Part shown: in pieces, positions 23,940 through 31,980 of the stretch
Layout: each line of letters starts with the position of its first letter
How positions within the stretch are numbered: position 1 is the stretch's first letter
DNA from: Verrucomicrobiota bacterium
GTDB taxonomy: Bacteria; Verrucomicrobiota; Kiritimatiellia; RFP12; UBA1067
NCBI GenBank assembly: GCA_016280825.1
Contig: JAEEHL010000004.1
Coordinates: 1-34,309 of the forward strand
DNA length: 34,309 nucleotides
Direction of reading: 5' to 3'
Notes under the pieces: model-generated
What the model was told of the DNA's origin: nothing
Database searches by the model: none
The model's input: only the letters and a program-made list of their open reading frames with translations
Made by a program: the position numbers and the translations under genes

Positions 23940-24329
23940 TTATGGATTCTCGCCGCCACCGCCACCGCCGCCGGCCGACTTCTCGGAGCCGTCGTCGTTG
24001 TGCGTACCGCACGTGACGACAATTGCGCCGTTGTCGATGGTGATATCGTAGTCATCACCGCTCTTGGGGCACTTCGGCATCGTCTTCAGAAGGCCAGTGC
24101 CATCCGAGTTGACGAGATCCGACTCGACGGGAGCCGTTGTGCCCGGGTGCTTGGTGAGCCACGTCTCGGCAGCCGTCTTGATGGTGGCCATGTTGCCCAC
24201 GCAGGCGTTGCCTTGCGATTCATTGCGGTATGCAATGAAGTTCGGGATCGCAATTGCGGCCAATATGGCGATGATTGCGACCACGATCATGATTTCAACA
24301 AGCGTGAAACCTTTATTGAACTTTCTCAT
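23940..24329 (-). CDS. Major type IV pilin / pseudopilin (PilA/GspG-like)
   Basis: The 129-residue prepilin starts MRKFNKGFTLVEIMIVVAII with cleavage after Gly7, Glu at +5 and the classical AILAAIAIPNFIAYR helix. The globular part has Cys in NACVGNM, in MPKCPKSGDDY and in VVTCGTH; the last two could form a disulfide loop. It ends in a run of seven Gly (SAGGGGGGGENP). The ATG at 24329 has AAAGGA upstream. It is monocistronic: its own sigma54 promoter lies upstream and a strong terminator downstream, consistent with high-level major-subunit expression. Confidence 0.94.
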   Translation of the reverse strand: MRKFNKGFTLVEIMIVVAIIAILAAIAIPNFIAYRNESQGNACVGNMATIKTAAETWLTKHPGTTAPVESDLVNSDGTGLLKTMPKCPKSGDDYDITIDNGAIVVTCGTHNDDGSEKSAGGGGGGGENP

Positions 24330-24389
24330 GGTTGTGTTCCTTTCTTTTGTAGTCGCAATCGGCACCGTGCCGGTCGCTGCAAGCATTAT

Positions 24390-24406
24390 AGCACAAGGCG
24401 TGCCAA
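24390..24406 (-). promoter_or_regulatory. Sigma54 (-24/-12) promoter of the pilin gene
   Basis: On the minus strand TTGGCACG-CCTT-GTGCT matches TGGCACG-N4-TTGCW except for one base (G for T in the -12 box), with correct GG-GC spacing. The start would be near 24379, giving a leader of about 50 nt. A TATAAT at 24385-24390 overlaps it but has no -35 partner at 16-18 nt. Confidence 0.85.
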
Positions 24407-24458
24407 AACCCCCCTATGCCCCTGAATCGCGGCTTTTGGGCGTCCTCACGCACCTCAC

Positions 24459-24490
24459 TTTTGCAAATTTGCAAAAAGGCATTTGCAAAA
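24459..24490 (-). promoter_or_regulatory. Putative activator binding sites (UAS) of the pilin promoter
   Basis: A perfect 18-bp palindrome TTTTGCAAATTTGCAAAA (24459-24476) is followed by a third half-like copy ATTTGCAAAA (24481-24490). The centres at 24471.5 and 24485.5 are 14 bp apart and 68 and 82 bp upstream of the -24 GG, nearly the same as at pilB (70 and 84). Confidence 0.7.
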
Positions 24491-24498
24491 TCAAGAAT

Positions 24499-25854
24499 CT
24501 ACTCATCCGAAAGCTTCCTATAAAGAGTGGAAAGGTTTACCTTCAGCGTCTCGGCGGCTTTTTCCTTGTCGCCGCCGGTGGCATCGAGTATCTGGCCTAT
24601 GTATTCCTTTTCCTTCCTGCGGAGGAAGCTCTTCAGGGAGGAGTTCCCGTCTGCTGCGGACACCGGGCCTTCGGCGTCCTTCGAGACCTTGAAGTCCTTT
24701 ATCCGCGGCGGCAGGTCGTCCACGGCTATCTCGGGGCCGCGGCAGAACGTAAGCGCGTGCTTGACGGCGTTTTCGAGCTCGCGCACGTTCCCGGGCCAGT
24801 TGTAGGCCACAAGCGCTTTCGCCGCCGCGTCGGAAATCTCCGGAGGCTTCCTGCCGCCTTCGATCTCGTGCGCCACGAAGTGCCGCGCCAAGGGCAGTAT
24901 GTCCTCAGGCCTGCTGCGCAGTGGCGGAATGTCTATCGTGATGACGGCGAAGCGGTAGAAGAGGTCGCTCCTGAACTTGCCCTTTACTACGGCCTCCTCG
25001 AGATTGGCGTTCGACGCGGCGATGACGCGCACGTCGACGGGGATGTCCTTCGTACCGCCGACGCGGCGAATCTCGCGCTCCTGCAGCGCCCTGAGGAGCT
25101 TGCCCTGCAGAAGAAGCGGCATCGACGAAATCTCGTCAAGGAACAATGTCCCCCCGTTCGCGGCCTCGAAAAGCCCCTCCTTGTCGCTTACCGCCCCTGT
25201 GAAGGAGCCCTTCACGTGCCCGAACATCTCGCTTTCAAGGAGGTTCTCCGGTATCGCCGCGCAGTTCACCGCCACCCACGGCCTAGAGGCGCGCGTCGAG
25301 TTCCTGTGGATCGCGCGCGCTACCACCTCCTTTCCCGTGCCCGACTCGCCGTAGATGAGAACCGTCGCGGCGGTGGGCGCCACGCGGGAAATCATCTCGC
25401 AGACGTCGGTCATCGCGGGAGAAGTCGCAATGAGGTTTTCAAAGCGGTACCTGAGCGGAGCCGGCGAGAAGGACGCCGCAACGGATGAGTCCTTCGCAAT
25501 CTTCTCCTCGGCCCGCTTTAGGCACGATACGAGCTCGTCGACCTTGAAGGGCTTCGTGAGATAGTCGAAGACGCCGCTTTTCATGGCCTCGATCGCCGTC
25601 TCGACGCTCGCGTACGCAGTGACGAGTATGACGGGGATGGCCGGGTTGAACGACTTGATCTCGCGGAAGAGCTGCATGCCGTCCATCGGCTGCATCCTGA
25701 GGTCCGTCATCACGACGTCAATGCCGCCATTTTTGACAATTTCAAGCGCCGTCGGACCGTCCGGCGCCGTCTCGACGTCGTAACCATTCGACTTCATGAG
25801 CCCCCGCATCAGGAGAAGGATGCGCGGCTCGTCATCTACGATGAGAATCTTCAT
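24499..25854 (-). CDS. NtrC-family sigma54-dependent response regulator (PilR/AtoC-like)
   Basis: This 451-residue activator has an N-terminal REC domain with VDDE, phospho-acceptor Asp at about 51 (VVMTDLRMQPMDGM) and LTKPFK. The AAA+ domain has Walker A YGESGTGKEVVARAIH, then ESEMFGHVKGSFTGAVSDKEG (GSFTGA in place of the usual GAFTGA sigma54-contact loop). It also has GGTLFLDEISSM, FRSDLFYRF and YNWPGNVRELEN. A Fis-type helix-turn-helix (AAETLKVNLSTLYRKLSDE) ends the protein. The ATG at 25854 has GAGAGGAC upstream. It lies between the pilin gene and the divergent pilM operon, all of which have sigma54 promoters. Confidence 0.95.
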   Translation of the reverse strand: MKILIVDDEPRILLLMRGLMKSNGYDVETAPDGPTALEIVKNGGIDVVMTDLRMQPMDGMQLFREIKSFNPAIPVILVTAYASVETAIEAMKSGVFDYLTKPFKVDELVSCLKRAEEKIAKDSSVAASFSPAPLRYRFENLIATSPAMTDVCEMISRVAPTAATVLIYGESGTGKEVVARAIHRNSTRASRPWVAVNCAAIPENLLESEMFGHVKGSFTGAVSDKEGLFEAANGGTLFLDEISSMPLLLQGKLLRALQEREIRRVGGTKDIPVDVRVIAASNANLEEAVVKGKFRSDLFYRFAVITIDIPPLRSRPEDILPLARHFVAHEIEGGRKPPEISDAAAKALVAYNWPGNVRELENAVKHALTFCRGPEIAVDDLPPRIKDFKVSKDAEGPVSAADGNSSLKSFLRRKEKEYIGQILDATGGDKEKAAETLKVNLSTLYRKLSDE

Positions 25855-25870
25855 GTCCTCTCAGGTGCGT

Positions 25871-25879
25871 ATTATATCA
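25871..25879 (-). promoter_or_regulatory. Extended -10 sigma70-type promoter of the activator gene
   Basis: TGATATAAT on the minus strand is an extended -10 (TGnTATAAT) with no good -35. The start would be about 10 nt before the activator ATG. The RNA polymerase footprint would cover the divergent sigma54 promoter at 25884-25900. Confidence 0.65.
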
Positions 25880-25883
25880 AATT

Positions 25884-25900
25884 TTGGCACGGTTTTTGCT
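25884..25900 (+). promoter_or_regulatory. Sigma54 (-24/-12) promoter of the pilM-secretin operon
   Basis: TTGGCACGGTTTTTGCT matches TGGCACG-N4-TTGCW at all defined positions. The predicted start near 25911 is only about 5 nt before the pilM ATG, so the transcript would be almost leaderless. No TTTGCAAA-type site was found 60-90 bp upstream, inside the activator gene. Confidence 0.9.
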
Positions 25901-25915
25901 AACAATTTTTTATAA

Positions 25916-27082
25916 ATGGAAATCAAGCTTACAAAGGACAGGAAGTTGACGCTCGGCGGGAAGCGCCGCAAGCGGCGTGGGAAGCTCGACATTACGGGCG
26001 TGGATCTCGTGCCCGTGGAGGGCAAGGGCTGCCCGGCCGTGCGCATTGTAGAGAAGAAAGGCGTCCTCCGCCTGCTCGCCGCCGGCTACGTGCCCGCGCC
26101 CTCCGACCCAGTGCCGGACTCTTGGGAGGCCGCCGCAAAGAGCTGCACCTGGGCGTTCCCGACGCAGTTCCAAAGCCCTGCCGCGGCCCTCGCCGTGTCG
26201 TCGCCCGACGTCTTCGTGGCCCAGACAACCCTATCCGCCCTGAAGTCGGACATCTCGTCGGGCACTCACAACAAGCAGGAATCCGCCGCATCGGCAGGTT
26301 CCAGGAGAATCGGCCTCAGGCGCGAGCCTCGTCCTGCCGCGCAGCAGGCTACGCCGAGCGCGCCATCTGACATCGCCGAGCCAAAGCCAGGCGTCCCCGT
26401 CTCGAACGGCGGAATGCGCTTCGTGATGCGTCCGCTCGACGGCTCCGACGGCTTCATACTCGAGGCGGGCCTCCCCGAATACCAGGCGCTCTGGTATTCG
26501 CGGCTTCTCCCCGAGGGTCGCCGCCCCACGGCCGTCTCGATACAGCCAAGGCAGGCGGCGATTGCGTCCTGCCCCGTGCTACAGAAGGCGTTTTCCGAAG
26601 CGGGGGGGGACGTTCTCGCGCTCTTCGCCGACACTGGCCATTTCAGCATCGCTGGCTACAAGGGCGGCAGCATGGTCCTCCTGCGCGAATGCCGCGTAGG
26701 CGGCGGGATGAGCTCCATTGCGGAAAAACTGAAAAAGGGCCTCGGCCTCGACGACGAGATGCTTTCAAGCGCGCTTGACGACAACCTCATCGACCCGCGC
26801 CCGGTTCTCGACCCGCTCGTGGCGCCGATAATCGACGAGCTTTCCGCGTCGAAGGACTATCTGAGCGGCAAGCTCGGGTGCGAGCCGAAGGCCGTGATCG
26901 TGTCCGGGGTCGACGTGGGCTTTTCCCACTGGAGTTCGTTCTGCGAGGAGCGCATGCGGCTCAAGATGGCGCGTCTCGACGTGTTCGAGGGGTTGCTGGG
27001 CGTCCCCCCGCAATGCGCGGGCGACTTTCTCGTCGCGACTGGCGCTGCGCTTGCGGTAATAGGGGAGGAGGAGGCGTCATGA
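25916..27082 (+). CDS. pilM: Divergent PilM-like actin-fold pilus assembly protein
   Basis: The 388-residue protein keeps the PilM layout: an N-terminal strand pair (KLDITGVDLVPVEG..LRLLAAGYVP) in place of the usual GIDIGSxxVK. A long middle part is Ala/Ser rich. The second half has VLALFADTGHFSIAGYKGGS, AVIVSGVDVGFSHW and FLVATGAALAVIG, where actin-fold nucleotide motifs normally lie. The first phosphate loop is clearly degenerate. The ATG at 25916 follows the sigma54 start by about 5 nt and lacks a Shine-Dalgarno sequence; no better start precedes the domain. A basic N-terminal tail (RKLTLGGKRRKRRGK) is unusual. PilM normally binds the cytoplasmic tail of PilN, encoded next (ATGA overlap). 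Confidence 0.8.
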   Translation: MEIKLTKDRKLTLGGKRRKRRGKLDITGVDLVPVEGKGCPAVRIVEKKGVLRLLAAGYVPAPSDPVPDSWEAAAKSCTWAFPTQFQSPAAALAVSSPDVFVAQTTLSALKSDISSGTHNKQESAASAGSRRIGLRREPRPAAQQATPSAPSDIAEPKPGVPVSNGGMRFVMRPLDGSDGFILEAGLPEYQALWYSRLLPEGRRPTAVSIQPRQAAIASCPVLQKAFSEAGGDVLALFADTGHFSIAGYKGGSMVLLRECRVGGGMSSIAEKLKKGLGLDDEMLSSALDDNLIDPRPVLDPLVAPIIDELSASKDYLSGKLGCEPKAVIVSGVDVGFSHWSSFCEERMRLKMARLDVFEGLLGVPPQCAGDFLVATGAALAVIGEEEAS

Positions 27083-27783
27083 TGACGAAGACTTGCCACC
27101 TCAACCTGCTCATGGATTCCGAACGGGTCAGCTCCTCGCCCGTAAGGCTTCGCATAATGCTGCCGACGGCCGCCATACTCGTCTCGGTGTCGATGGCGAT
27201 CTGGTGGCTCATCCTCACCGGCCAGGACATACTCGCCAAGACCCAGATGTCGAACCTAAGGGACGACATGGAGCGGCACCAGGCCGAAAACGCCAAGGCA
27301 ATAGCCGACGCGGAGATGGCGGACGAGCTCCAGTCGCAGCTCGAGCAGCTTGAAGGCTACGGCGAGAGCTGCAAGCGCAGGTGGAGCGAGACCCTCGCCT
27401 CGCTCGCGGAGGTGATGCCCCTCAAGGTGCAGCTCACGAAGTTCGAGATTCCAGCGCCGCCGCCGCAGGTTCTCTCCTTCGTTACCGTGCAGAAGGGGAA
27501 GAAGCGCACCGTGAAGCTGTGGGGCCCCACGAACAAGACGGAGTCGGTGTCGATGGTCATCGCCGGCCGCACCCCGAAGGAGACGCCCGTAATCTCGCTC
27601 ATGGAATCCCTTGAAGGCGATGCATTCACGAATTCGATCGTGATAGCCAAGGATCCGCGAAACCCCAATCCGAGCCCGAAGGTGCGCTCGTTCAGGCAGG
27701 ACATTCCCCAGCGCGGCGAGGGCTCGCGGATGCTCGCGTTCGAGATCGAGTACACGGCGAAGGAAAGGAGGTTCGCGAAATGA
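27079..27783 (+). CDS. pilN: PilN/GspL-like bitopic assembly protein
   Basis: The 234-residue protein has a short cytoplasmic N-terminus with HLNLLMDSERV, similar to the INLLP-type PilM-binding motif of PilN. One membrane helix follows (LPTAAILVSVSMAIWWLIL, about 28-48). Next comes a coiled-coil stretch (DMERHQAENAKAIADAEMAD to about 100) and a ferredoxin-like periplasmic part with LKLWG-type strand VKLWGPTNKT. The ATG at 27079 overlaps the pilM stop, with GGGGAGGAGGAGG upstream; the next codon is also ATG. Identification rests on topology and position, as PilN sequences are poorly conserved. Confidence 0.82.
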   Translation: MMTKTCHLNLLMDSERVSSSPVRLRIMLPTAAILVSVSMAIWWLILTGQDILAKTQMSNLRDDMERHQAENAKAIADAEMADELQSQLEQLEGYGESCKRRWSETLASLAEVMPLKVQLTKFEIPAPPPQVLSFVTVQKGKKRTVKLWGPTNKTESVSMVIAGRTPKETPVISLMESLEGDAFTNSIVIAKDPRNPNPSPKVRSFRQDIPQRGEGSRMLAFEIEYTAKERRFAK

Positions 27784-28373
27784 ACCTCGGAGGAATGGCC
27801 CCCAACTCAAGACGCTCGGCGCTCGTCACCATGGCTTTCTCGCTGCTGGCGGCAGGGATATACTTCCTCGCCGTCTCGCCGACGAAAACTCGGCTTGAAA
27901 AGTCGTCGAAGGCGCTTTCCGATCACCGCGCAAGGCACGCAACGGTGATGAAGAACCTCGCCTCGTCAGGCACTGTCGCCAAGAGGATCGAGGAGACGGA
28001 ATCAGCGCTTAAGCCGTTCCGCGACGCAATGCTCGAGCCCCTTCTCGAATCCCTCGCGATGAGGGCGAAGTCGCTCGTCGACGCAATGGCGCAGGAAGCG
28101 GGGCTTGCCGACCTCGAGTACGAGGCGCTCGGCCAGCGCGCCCTTCCCGTCCCCGGGCGGATGCCGCGCCAGCTCCACTCGAGGGAGCCCATCCGCATCA
28201 CAGCAAGGGGCTCGTACCAGGCAGCGGCGTCCTTCCTCATGCGGCTCGAGCGCGACATGCCGCTCGTTGCACTCGAGGCCCTTTCGATAACGGCGGTACA
28301 GGCCACCCCGGAAACGCAGAGGGTCGAGATGATTCTTGAATGGCCTGTGAAAGGAGCGGTGACAAGGCAATGA
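27780..28373 (+). CDS. pilO: PilO/GspM-like bitopic assembly protein
   Basis: The 197-residue product has one N-terminal membrane helix (ALVTMAFSLLAAGIYFLAVS, about 15-35). A coiled coil follows (TRLEKSSKALSDHRARHATV to about 90), then an alpha/beta periplasmic domain including TARGSYQAAASFLMRLERDM and ALSITAVQATPETQRVEMIL. The latter is the usual PilO pattern of a strand, a helix with FLxxLE and a beta hairpin. It follows pilN with an ATGA overlap. PilN and PilO normally form a heterodimer linking PilM to the secretin through PilP. Confidence 0.84.
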   Translation: MNLGGMAPNSRRSALVTMAFSLLAAGIYFLAVSPTKTRLEKSSKALSDHRARHATVMKNLASSGTVAKRIEETESALKPFRDAMLEPLLESLAMRAKSLVDAMAQEAGLADLEYEALGQRALPVPGRMPRQLHSREPIRITARGSYQAAASFLMRLERDMPLVALEALSITAVQATPETQRVEMILEWPVKGAVTRQ

Positions 28374-28837
28374 ACGCTGCAGCCCTTGTACTGGCGTCGA
28401 CAGTAGCCCTGCGCAACCCGTTCTGGCCAGTCGGCTACAACGGCGAGCGCGAGGCAATATCGCCTGAGCCGAAGTACGCGGCGAAGGTGGAGACGGCCCC
28501 ACAGGAGGAAGACGTCAAGACCGGCCTTGAGATAGCGAGCGCGGCGGAACGCGAGACCGCCGTCCAGGGAGGGTCGGAGAACAGGATGTGGGTCGCCGCG
28601 AGAAAGTCGCTCAAGTTCTCGGGCGGGTCCCTGAGGACGAGCGGCACCAAATCGCGCCAGGCCATCATGATCAACGGCCGCGTATACGGCGACGGCGACC
28701 TGGTGTCGGCGAATTTCGAGGGGATGCGCTTCACGTGGAAGGTGAAAAGTCTCTCCGAAAGCGGAACGCTGAAGCTTCAGCGCGTCCGGATGCGCAGCTT
28801 GAACGAAGACGAAGAAACGAAAGGACAGACAAAATGA
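28370..28837 (+). CDS. Small PilP/GspC-like periplasmic protein
   Basis: The 155-residue protein has a short hydrophobic N-terminus (MNAAALVLASTVALRNPFWP) and an NPFWPVGY motif. A charged flexible stretch follows, then a compact beta domain (SLKFSGGSLRTSGTKSRQAI, MINGRVYGDGDLV, FTWKVKSLSESGTLKLQRV). The latter resembles the HR domain of GspC/PilP, which binds the N0 domain of the secretin. The ATG at 28370 overlaps the pilO stop and AAGGAG lies about 12 nt upstream; its own stop overlaps the secretin start. The position between pilO and the secretin is the usual pilP place. The family assignment is by context and fold pattern. Confidence 0.72.
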   Translation: MNAAALVLASTVALRNPFWPVGYNGEREAISPEPKYAAKVETAPQEEDVKTGLEIASAAERETAVQGGSENRMWVAARKSLKFSGGSLRTSGTKSRQAIMINGRVYGDGDLVSANFEGMRFTWKVKSLSESGTLKLQRVRMRSLNEDEETKGQTK

Positions 28838-30873
28838 AAATCCGCCTTGCAATGCTGACGATGGCCGCGGCCTTCGCGACGCACGCCGACGACACCGCAG
28901 CCGACCCGAAGGCAGTCGAGAACCCGTTCGAGATCGCCCCCGCGATTGTTGCAGCCCCAGGACAAAAGGAGGAGGCGGCCGCTCCTGCCAGGGAAAAGGC
29001 GCCTGTCGCCGAGCAGGAGCCCCCGCCGGCGCAGGAGGCCGCCGCGCCGACCGTCCAGCAGGAAGAGGCCCCGCCTGCCGCCCCCGCCGCGCAGGATCAC
29101 GTGCCTGCCGCGCTCGAGAACGATTCCCCGGCTCTCCGCGAGGAAGGCACCGACGAAGTGGACCTTGAGGAAATCGACGACTCCGCGGAAGCAGCGAAGA
29201 AGCCGAGTATCAGGCCAGTGTCCACTGAAAACGTCGAGTATGTCGACATTTCGTGCGACGAGGCAACGCTCGCCGACATCCTGCGCCAGTTCCGCAAGAC
29301 CACTAAGGCGAACATCATCCACGATGACTCCACCAACCTTCAGAAGCGGGTGAGCGTCGAATTGAAGCACGTTCCGTGGCTTAGCGCGATGCTCTCGATC
29401 CTCAACTCGCGCGGGTTCAACATCGAGGAGAGGGAGGGTATCTACTTCGTCGCGGAGGACAAGCGGGTCGAACCGGTCGTCACAAAGTGCTTCCAGCTGA
29501 ACCATGCCTCCGCCGACGATCTCGCCGCCCTCTTCAACGCCAACTACGCGCCCAAGAACCCGAACGGCACAACGGCAAGGAAGATAGCGAACTCCTTTGC
29601 CGAGGCGAACACGGTGATCGTGACCGCCAACGAAAAGACGATCGCCGACTGCGCCGCCATCGTAAAGGCAGTCGACAAGGCAGTTGCGCAGATATACATC
29701 GAGGCGAGGTTCCTCGAGCTTTCGTCGGCGGCGATGCACTCGCTCGGCATAGACTGGAGCTCCCTGAAGAGCTGGGGCGTGCACGCGCGCGGCATTACCG
29801 CCGGGGCCACCATGAACAACGGCAAGTCCGCCTACTACGGAAGGCGCCTCTCCAACCTGACACACACGGGCGAGAGGACGACGACCACGGTCGACGAGGA
29901 AGGCAAGTCGAACAAGAACATCACCGGGTCCCAGGCGACGACCACCTACGAAGGCATTGCGCCAAGCGAAATCGGGGCCGCCGCGGGCGGCGCGATTTCC
30001 GCGGAGGACATGGCGTGGCGCAATGCGTACGGATTCTCCGGCCAGCTGACAGCCGACGAGTTCTCGATCGCCCTTAGCGCGTTCGAGTCGCTCGGCGAGG
30101 GCAAGATATTCTCGAACCCGAAGATTATCGTGGCAAACGGCAAGCAGGCAAGCGTTGACATGACAACGAAGGAGCCGAACGTCTCCGTCGACGCCAACTA
30201 CACCGGCGCCAACTCGCAGAACATGTCGATTTCGACGAAGATAGAGACCATCCCCGGCAAGGACCCCCTCATGTTCGCAGGCGAGGCGTTCTTCTCCTAC
30301 GGCATTACGCTTTCTGTGAAGCCGCGCATATCGCCCGACGGGCTCATAAACGTCGAGATCGTCCCTACGATAAGCCAGCTCGACACCACAAAGGGCGACA
30401 ACGGCTACAAGGTCGTGCAGGGAGCCTCTGACCAGTCCGTCTACACCAAGTACCCGATCATAGAGGTAAAGCGCCTTACGACGAACTTCACGATGAAGGA
30501 CGGCGCGACGGCCGTCATCGGCGGGCTTACGCTCACCACGGAGTCGGACCGCGACACCGGCATTCCCTACCTTCGCAAGATACCGTGGATCGGCCCGAGG
30601 CTCTTCGGCAACAAGGTACGCGTGAAGGAACAGAACGAGATAATCGTCTTCGTCACAGTCGGCATAGCAAACCCCGGGGAACTGCCGAAGGACGTAGGGC
30701 TCCCGAAGAACTCCATCCTCGGCCGCGAGTACGTAACCGGCGAGCGGCTTGAGCCGGGAGACCGCGTCGGCGCCGGGGCGAAAAGCTCCCTCGAGCTCGA
30801 CATGACCCCTCTCCACCTGCGCGAAAACGGGGGCGGCGGCAAGGGAACGGTGTCGATCACCCCGGCAGGATAA
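28834..30873 (+). CDS. Outer-membrane secretin (GspD/PilQ family)
   Basis: The 679-residue protein has a signal peptide (MKIRLAMLTMAAAFATHA), an NPFE motif and a long Pro/Ala/Glu-rich linker (about 40-125). An N0/STN-like domain follows (VEYVDISCDEATLADILRQF, about 133-210), then an N1-type domain (CFQLNHASADDLAALFNANY to VKAVDKAVAQIYIEARFLEL, about 219-298). The secretin core runs to about 640, with FSNPKIIVANGKQASV, SVKPRISPDGLINVEIVPTI, PIIEVKRLTTNFTMKDGATAVIGGL and the lip region IPYLRKIPWIGPRLFG followed by NEIIVFVTV. The ATG at 28834 overlaps the previous stop. It forms the outer-membrane channel for the pilus or pseudopilus. It is tail-to-tail with the next gene with only 10 nt between stops and no terminator. 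Confidence 0.93.
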   Translation: MKIRLAMLTMAAAFATHADDTAADPKAVENPFEIAPAIVAAPGQKEEAAAPAREKAPVAEQEPPPAQEAAAPTVQQEEAPPAAPAAQDHVPAALENDSPALREEGTDEVDLEEIDDSAEAAKKPSIRPVSTENVEYVDISCDEATLADILRQFRKTTKANIIHDDSTNLQKRVSVELKHVPWLSAMLSILNSRGFNIEEREGIYFVAEDKRVEPVVTKCFQLNHASADDLAALFNANYAPKNPNGTTARKIANSFAEANTVIVTANEKTIADCAAIVKAVDKAVAQIYIEARFLELSSAAMHSLGIDWSSLKSWGVHARGITAGATMNNGKSAYYGRRLSNLTHTGERTTTTVDEEGKSNKNITGSQATTTYEGIAPSEIGAAAGGAISAEDMAWRNAYGFSGQLTADEFSIALSAFESLGEGKIFSNPKIIVANGKQASVDMTTKEPNVSVDANYTGANSQNMSISTKIETIPGKDPLMFAGEAFFSYGITLSVKPRISPDGLINVEIVPTISQLDTTKGDNGYKVVQGASDQSVYTKYPIIEVKRLTTNFTMKDGATAVIGGLTLTTESDRDTGIPYLRKIPWIGPRLFGNKVRVKEQNEIIVFVTVGIANPGELPKDVGLPKNSILGREYVTGERLEPGDRVGAGAKSSLELDMTPLHLRENGGGGKGTVSITPAG

Positions 30874-30883
30874 CCTAGCGCGC

Positions 30884-31980
30884 TCAGGCCTCGACCATGT
30901 AGCCGTCGTCCGGGTGCCACCAGACGAACACCTTGTCGTTCCACGTGACCGGCTCCTGGTCCAGGAGGAAGCGCGAATGCGGCTTAAGGGCCGAAATCCG
31001 CTGGCCCTGCGAGTCAAGCCAGTACTTCGTGTAGACACCCTGGTAGACAATGTCCTTTACGATGGACTGGAAGACGTTGATCGAGGCCCCCTTCTCCGGC
31101 GGCGGAGGCGAAAGCGTGACCCTGATCTTCTCCGGGCGCACGGAAAGCGAGACCTTCTGCCCAGGTTGCATGTTCTTGTCGTTGAACGCCTTGATCTGCG
31201 CAAACCCCTCTGGCTGTATGAAGCAGTAGTCGCCCTCTACGGAGACGACTTCGCCTGAAAGGAAGTTCGTGTCGCCGATGAACGAGGCGACGAAGCGCGA
31301 GGCCGGGGCCTCGTAGATCTTCGCAGGCCCGTCAAGCTGCTCCACCTTGCCCTTGTTCAGAACGGCTATCCTGTCGGAAAGGCTCATCGCCTCGCCCTGG
31401 TCGTGCGTGACGTAGAGGAAGGTAATGCCAACCTGGTCGTGTATCGTGTCAAGCTCGAGAAGCATGTGCTGGCGGAGCTTCAGGTCGAGCGCGGCAAGCG
31501 GCTCGTCGAGGAGCAGCACCTGCGGACGGTCGACAAGGGCGCGCGCAATGGCGACGCGCTGCTTCTGGCCGCCAGAAAGCTGGCTCGGGTACTTCCAGGC
31601 GTGGTCGGACATCTGGATCATGTCGAGTATGTCCTCGACCTTCTCCTCTATCTCCCTCTTGCTGAGATGGGCGAGCTTGAGGGAAAAGGCGATGTTGTCC
31701 CAGATGGTCATCGTCGGGAAGAGCGCGTAGTTCTGGAATACGGTATGGACTCGCCTGCGGTTCGGCGGGAGGTCGGTTATGTCCTTGCCTTCAAGGTAGA
31801 TTCGCCCGGAATCGGGGCGCTCGAAGCCGCCGAGCATCCTCAAAAGCGTCGTCTTGCCGCAGCCCGACGGCCCGAGCAGCGAGAAGAACTCGCCCTTCCC
31901 GACGGAGAGCGAAACGTCGTTCACGGCCGTGAGCGCGCCAAAGCGCTTCGTCACATGGTCAAAAACGAGAAAGTCGTCTT

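Noticed and set aside
24385-24390. TATAAT upstream of the pilin gene as a sigma70 promoter
   Set aside because: No acceptable -35 at 16-18 nt (GGGGGT there) and it overlaps the far better sigma54 element.
24064-25488. Plus-strand frame opposite the activator and pilin genes
   Set aside because: Arg-rich shadow of the NtrC-family gene, crossing its promoter and UAS region.
30874-30883. Bidirectional terminator between the secretin gene and potA
   Set aside because: Only 10 nt separate the stop codons and no stem-loop with a T-run is present.
28777-31050. Long minus-strand frame opposite the secretin gene
   Set aside because: No recognisable domain; the secretin on the plus strand has clear family motifs over the same region.
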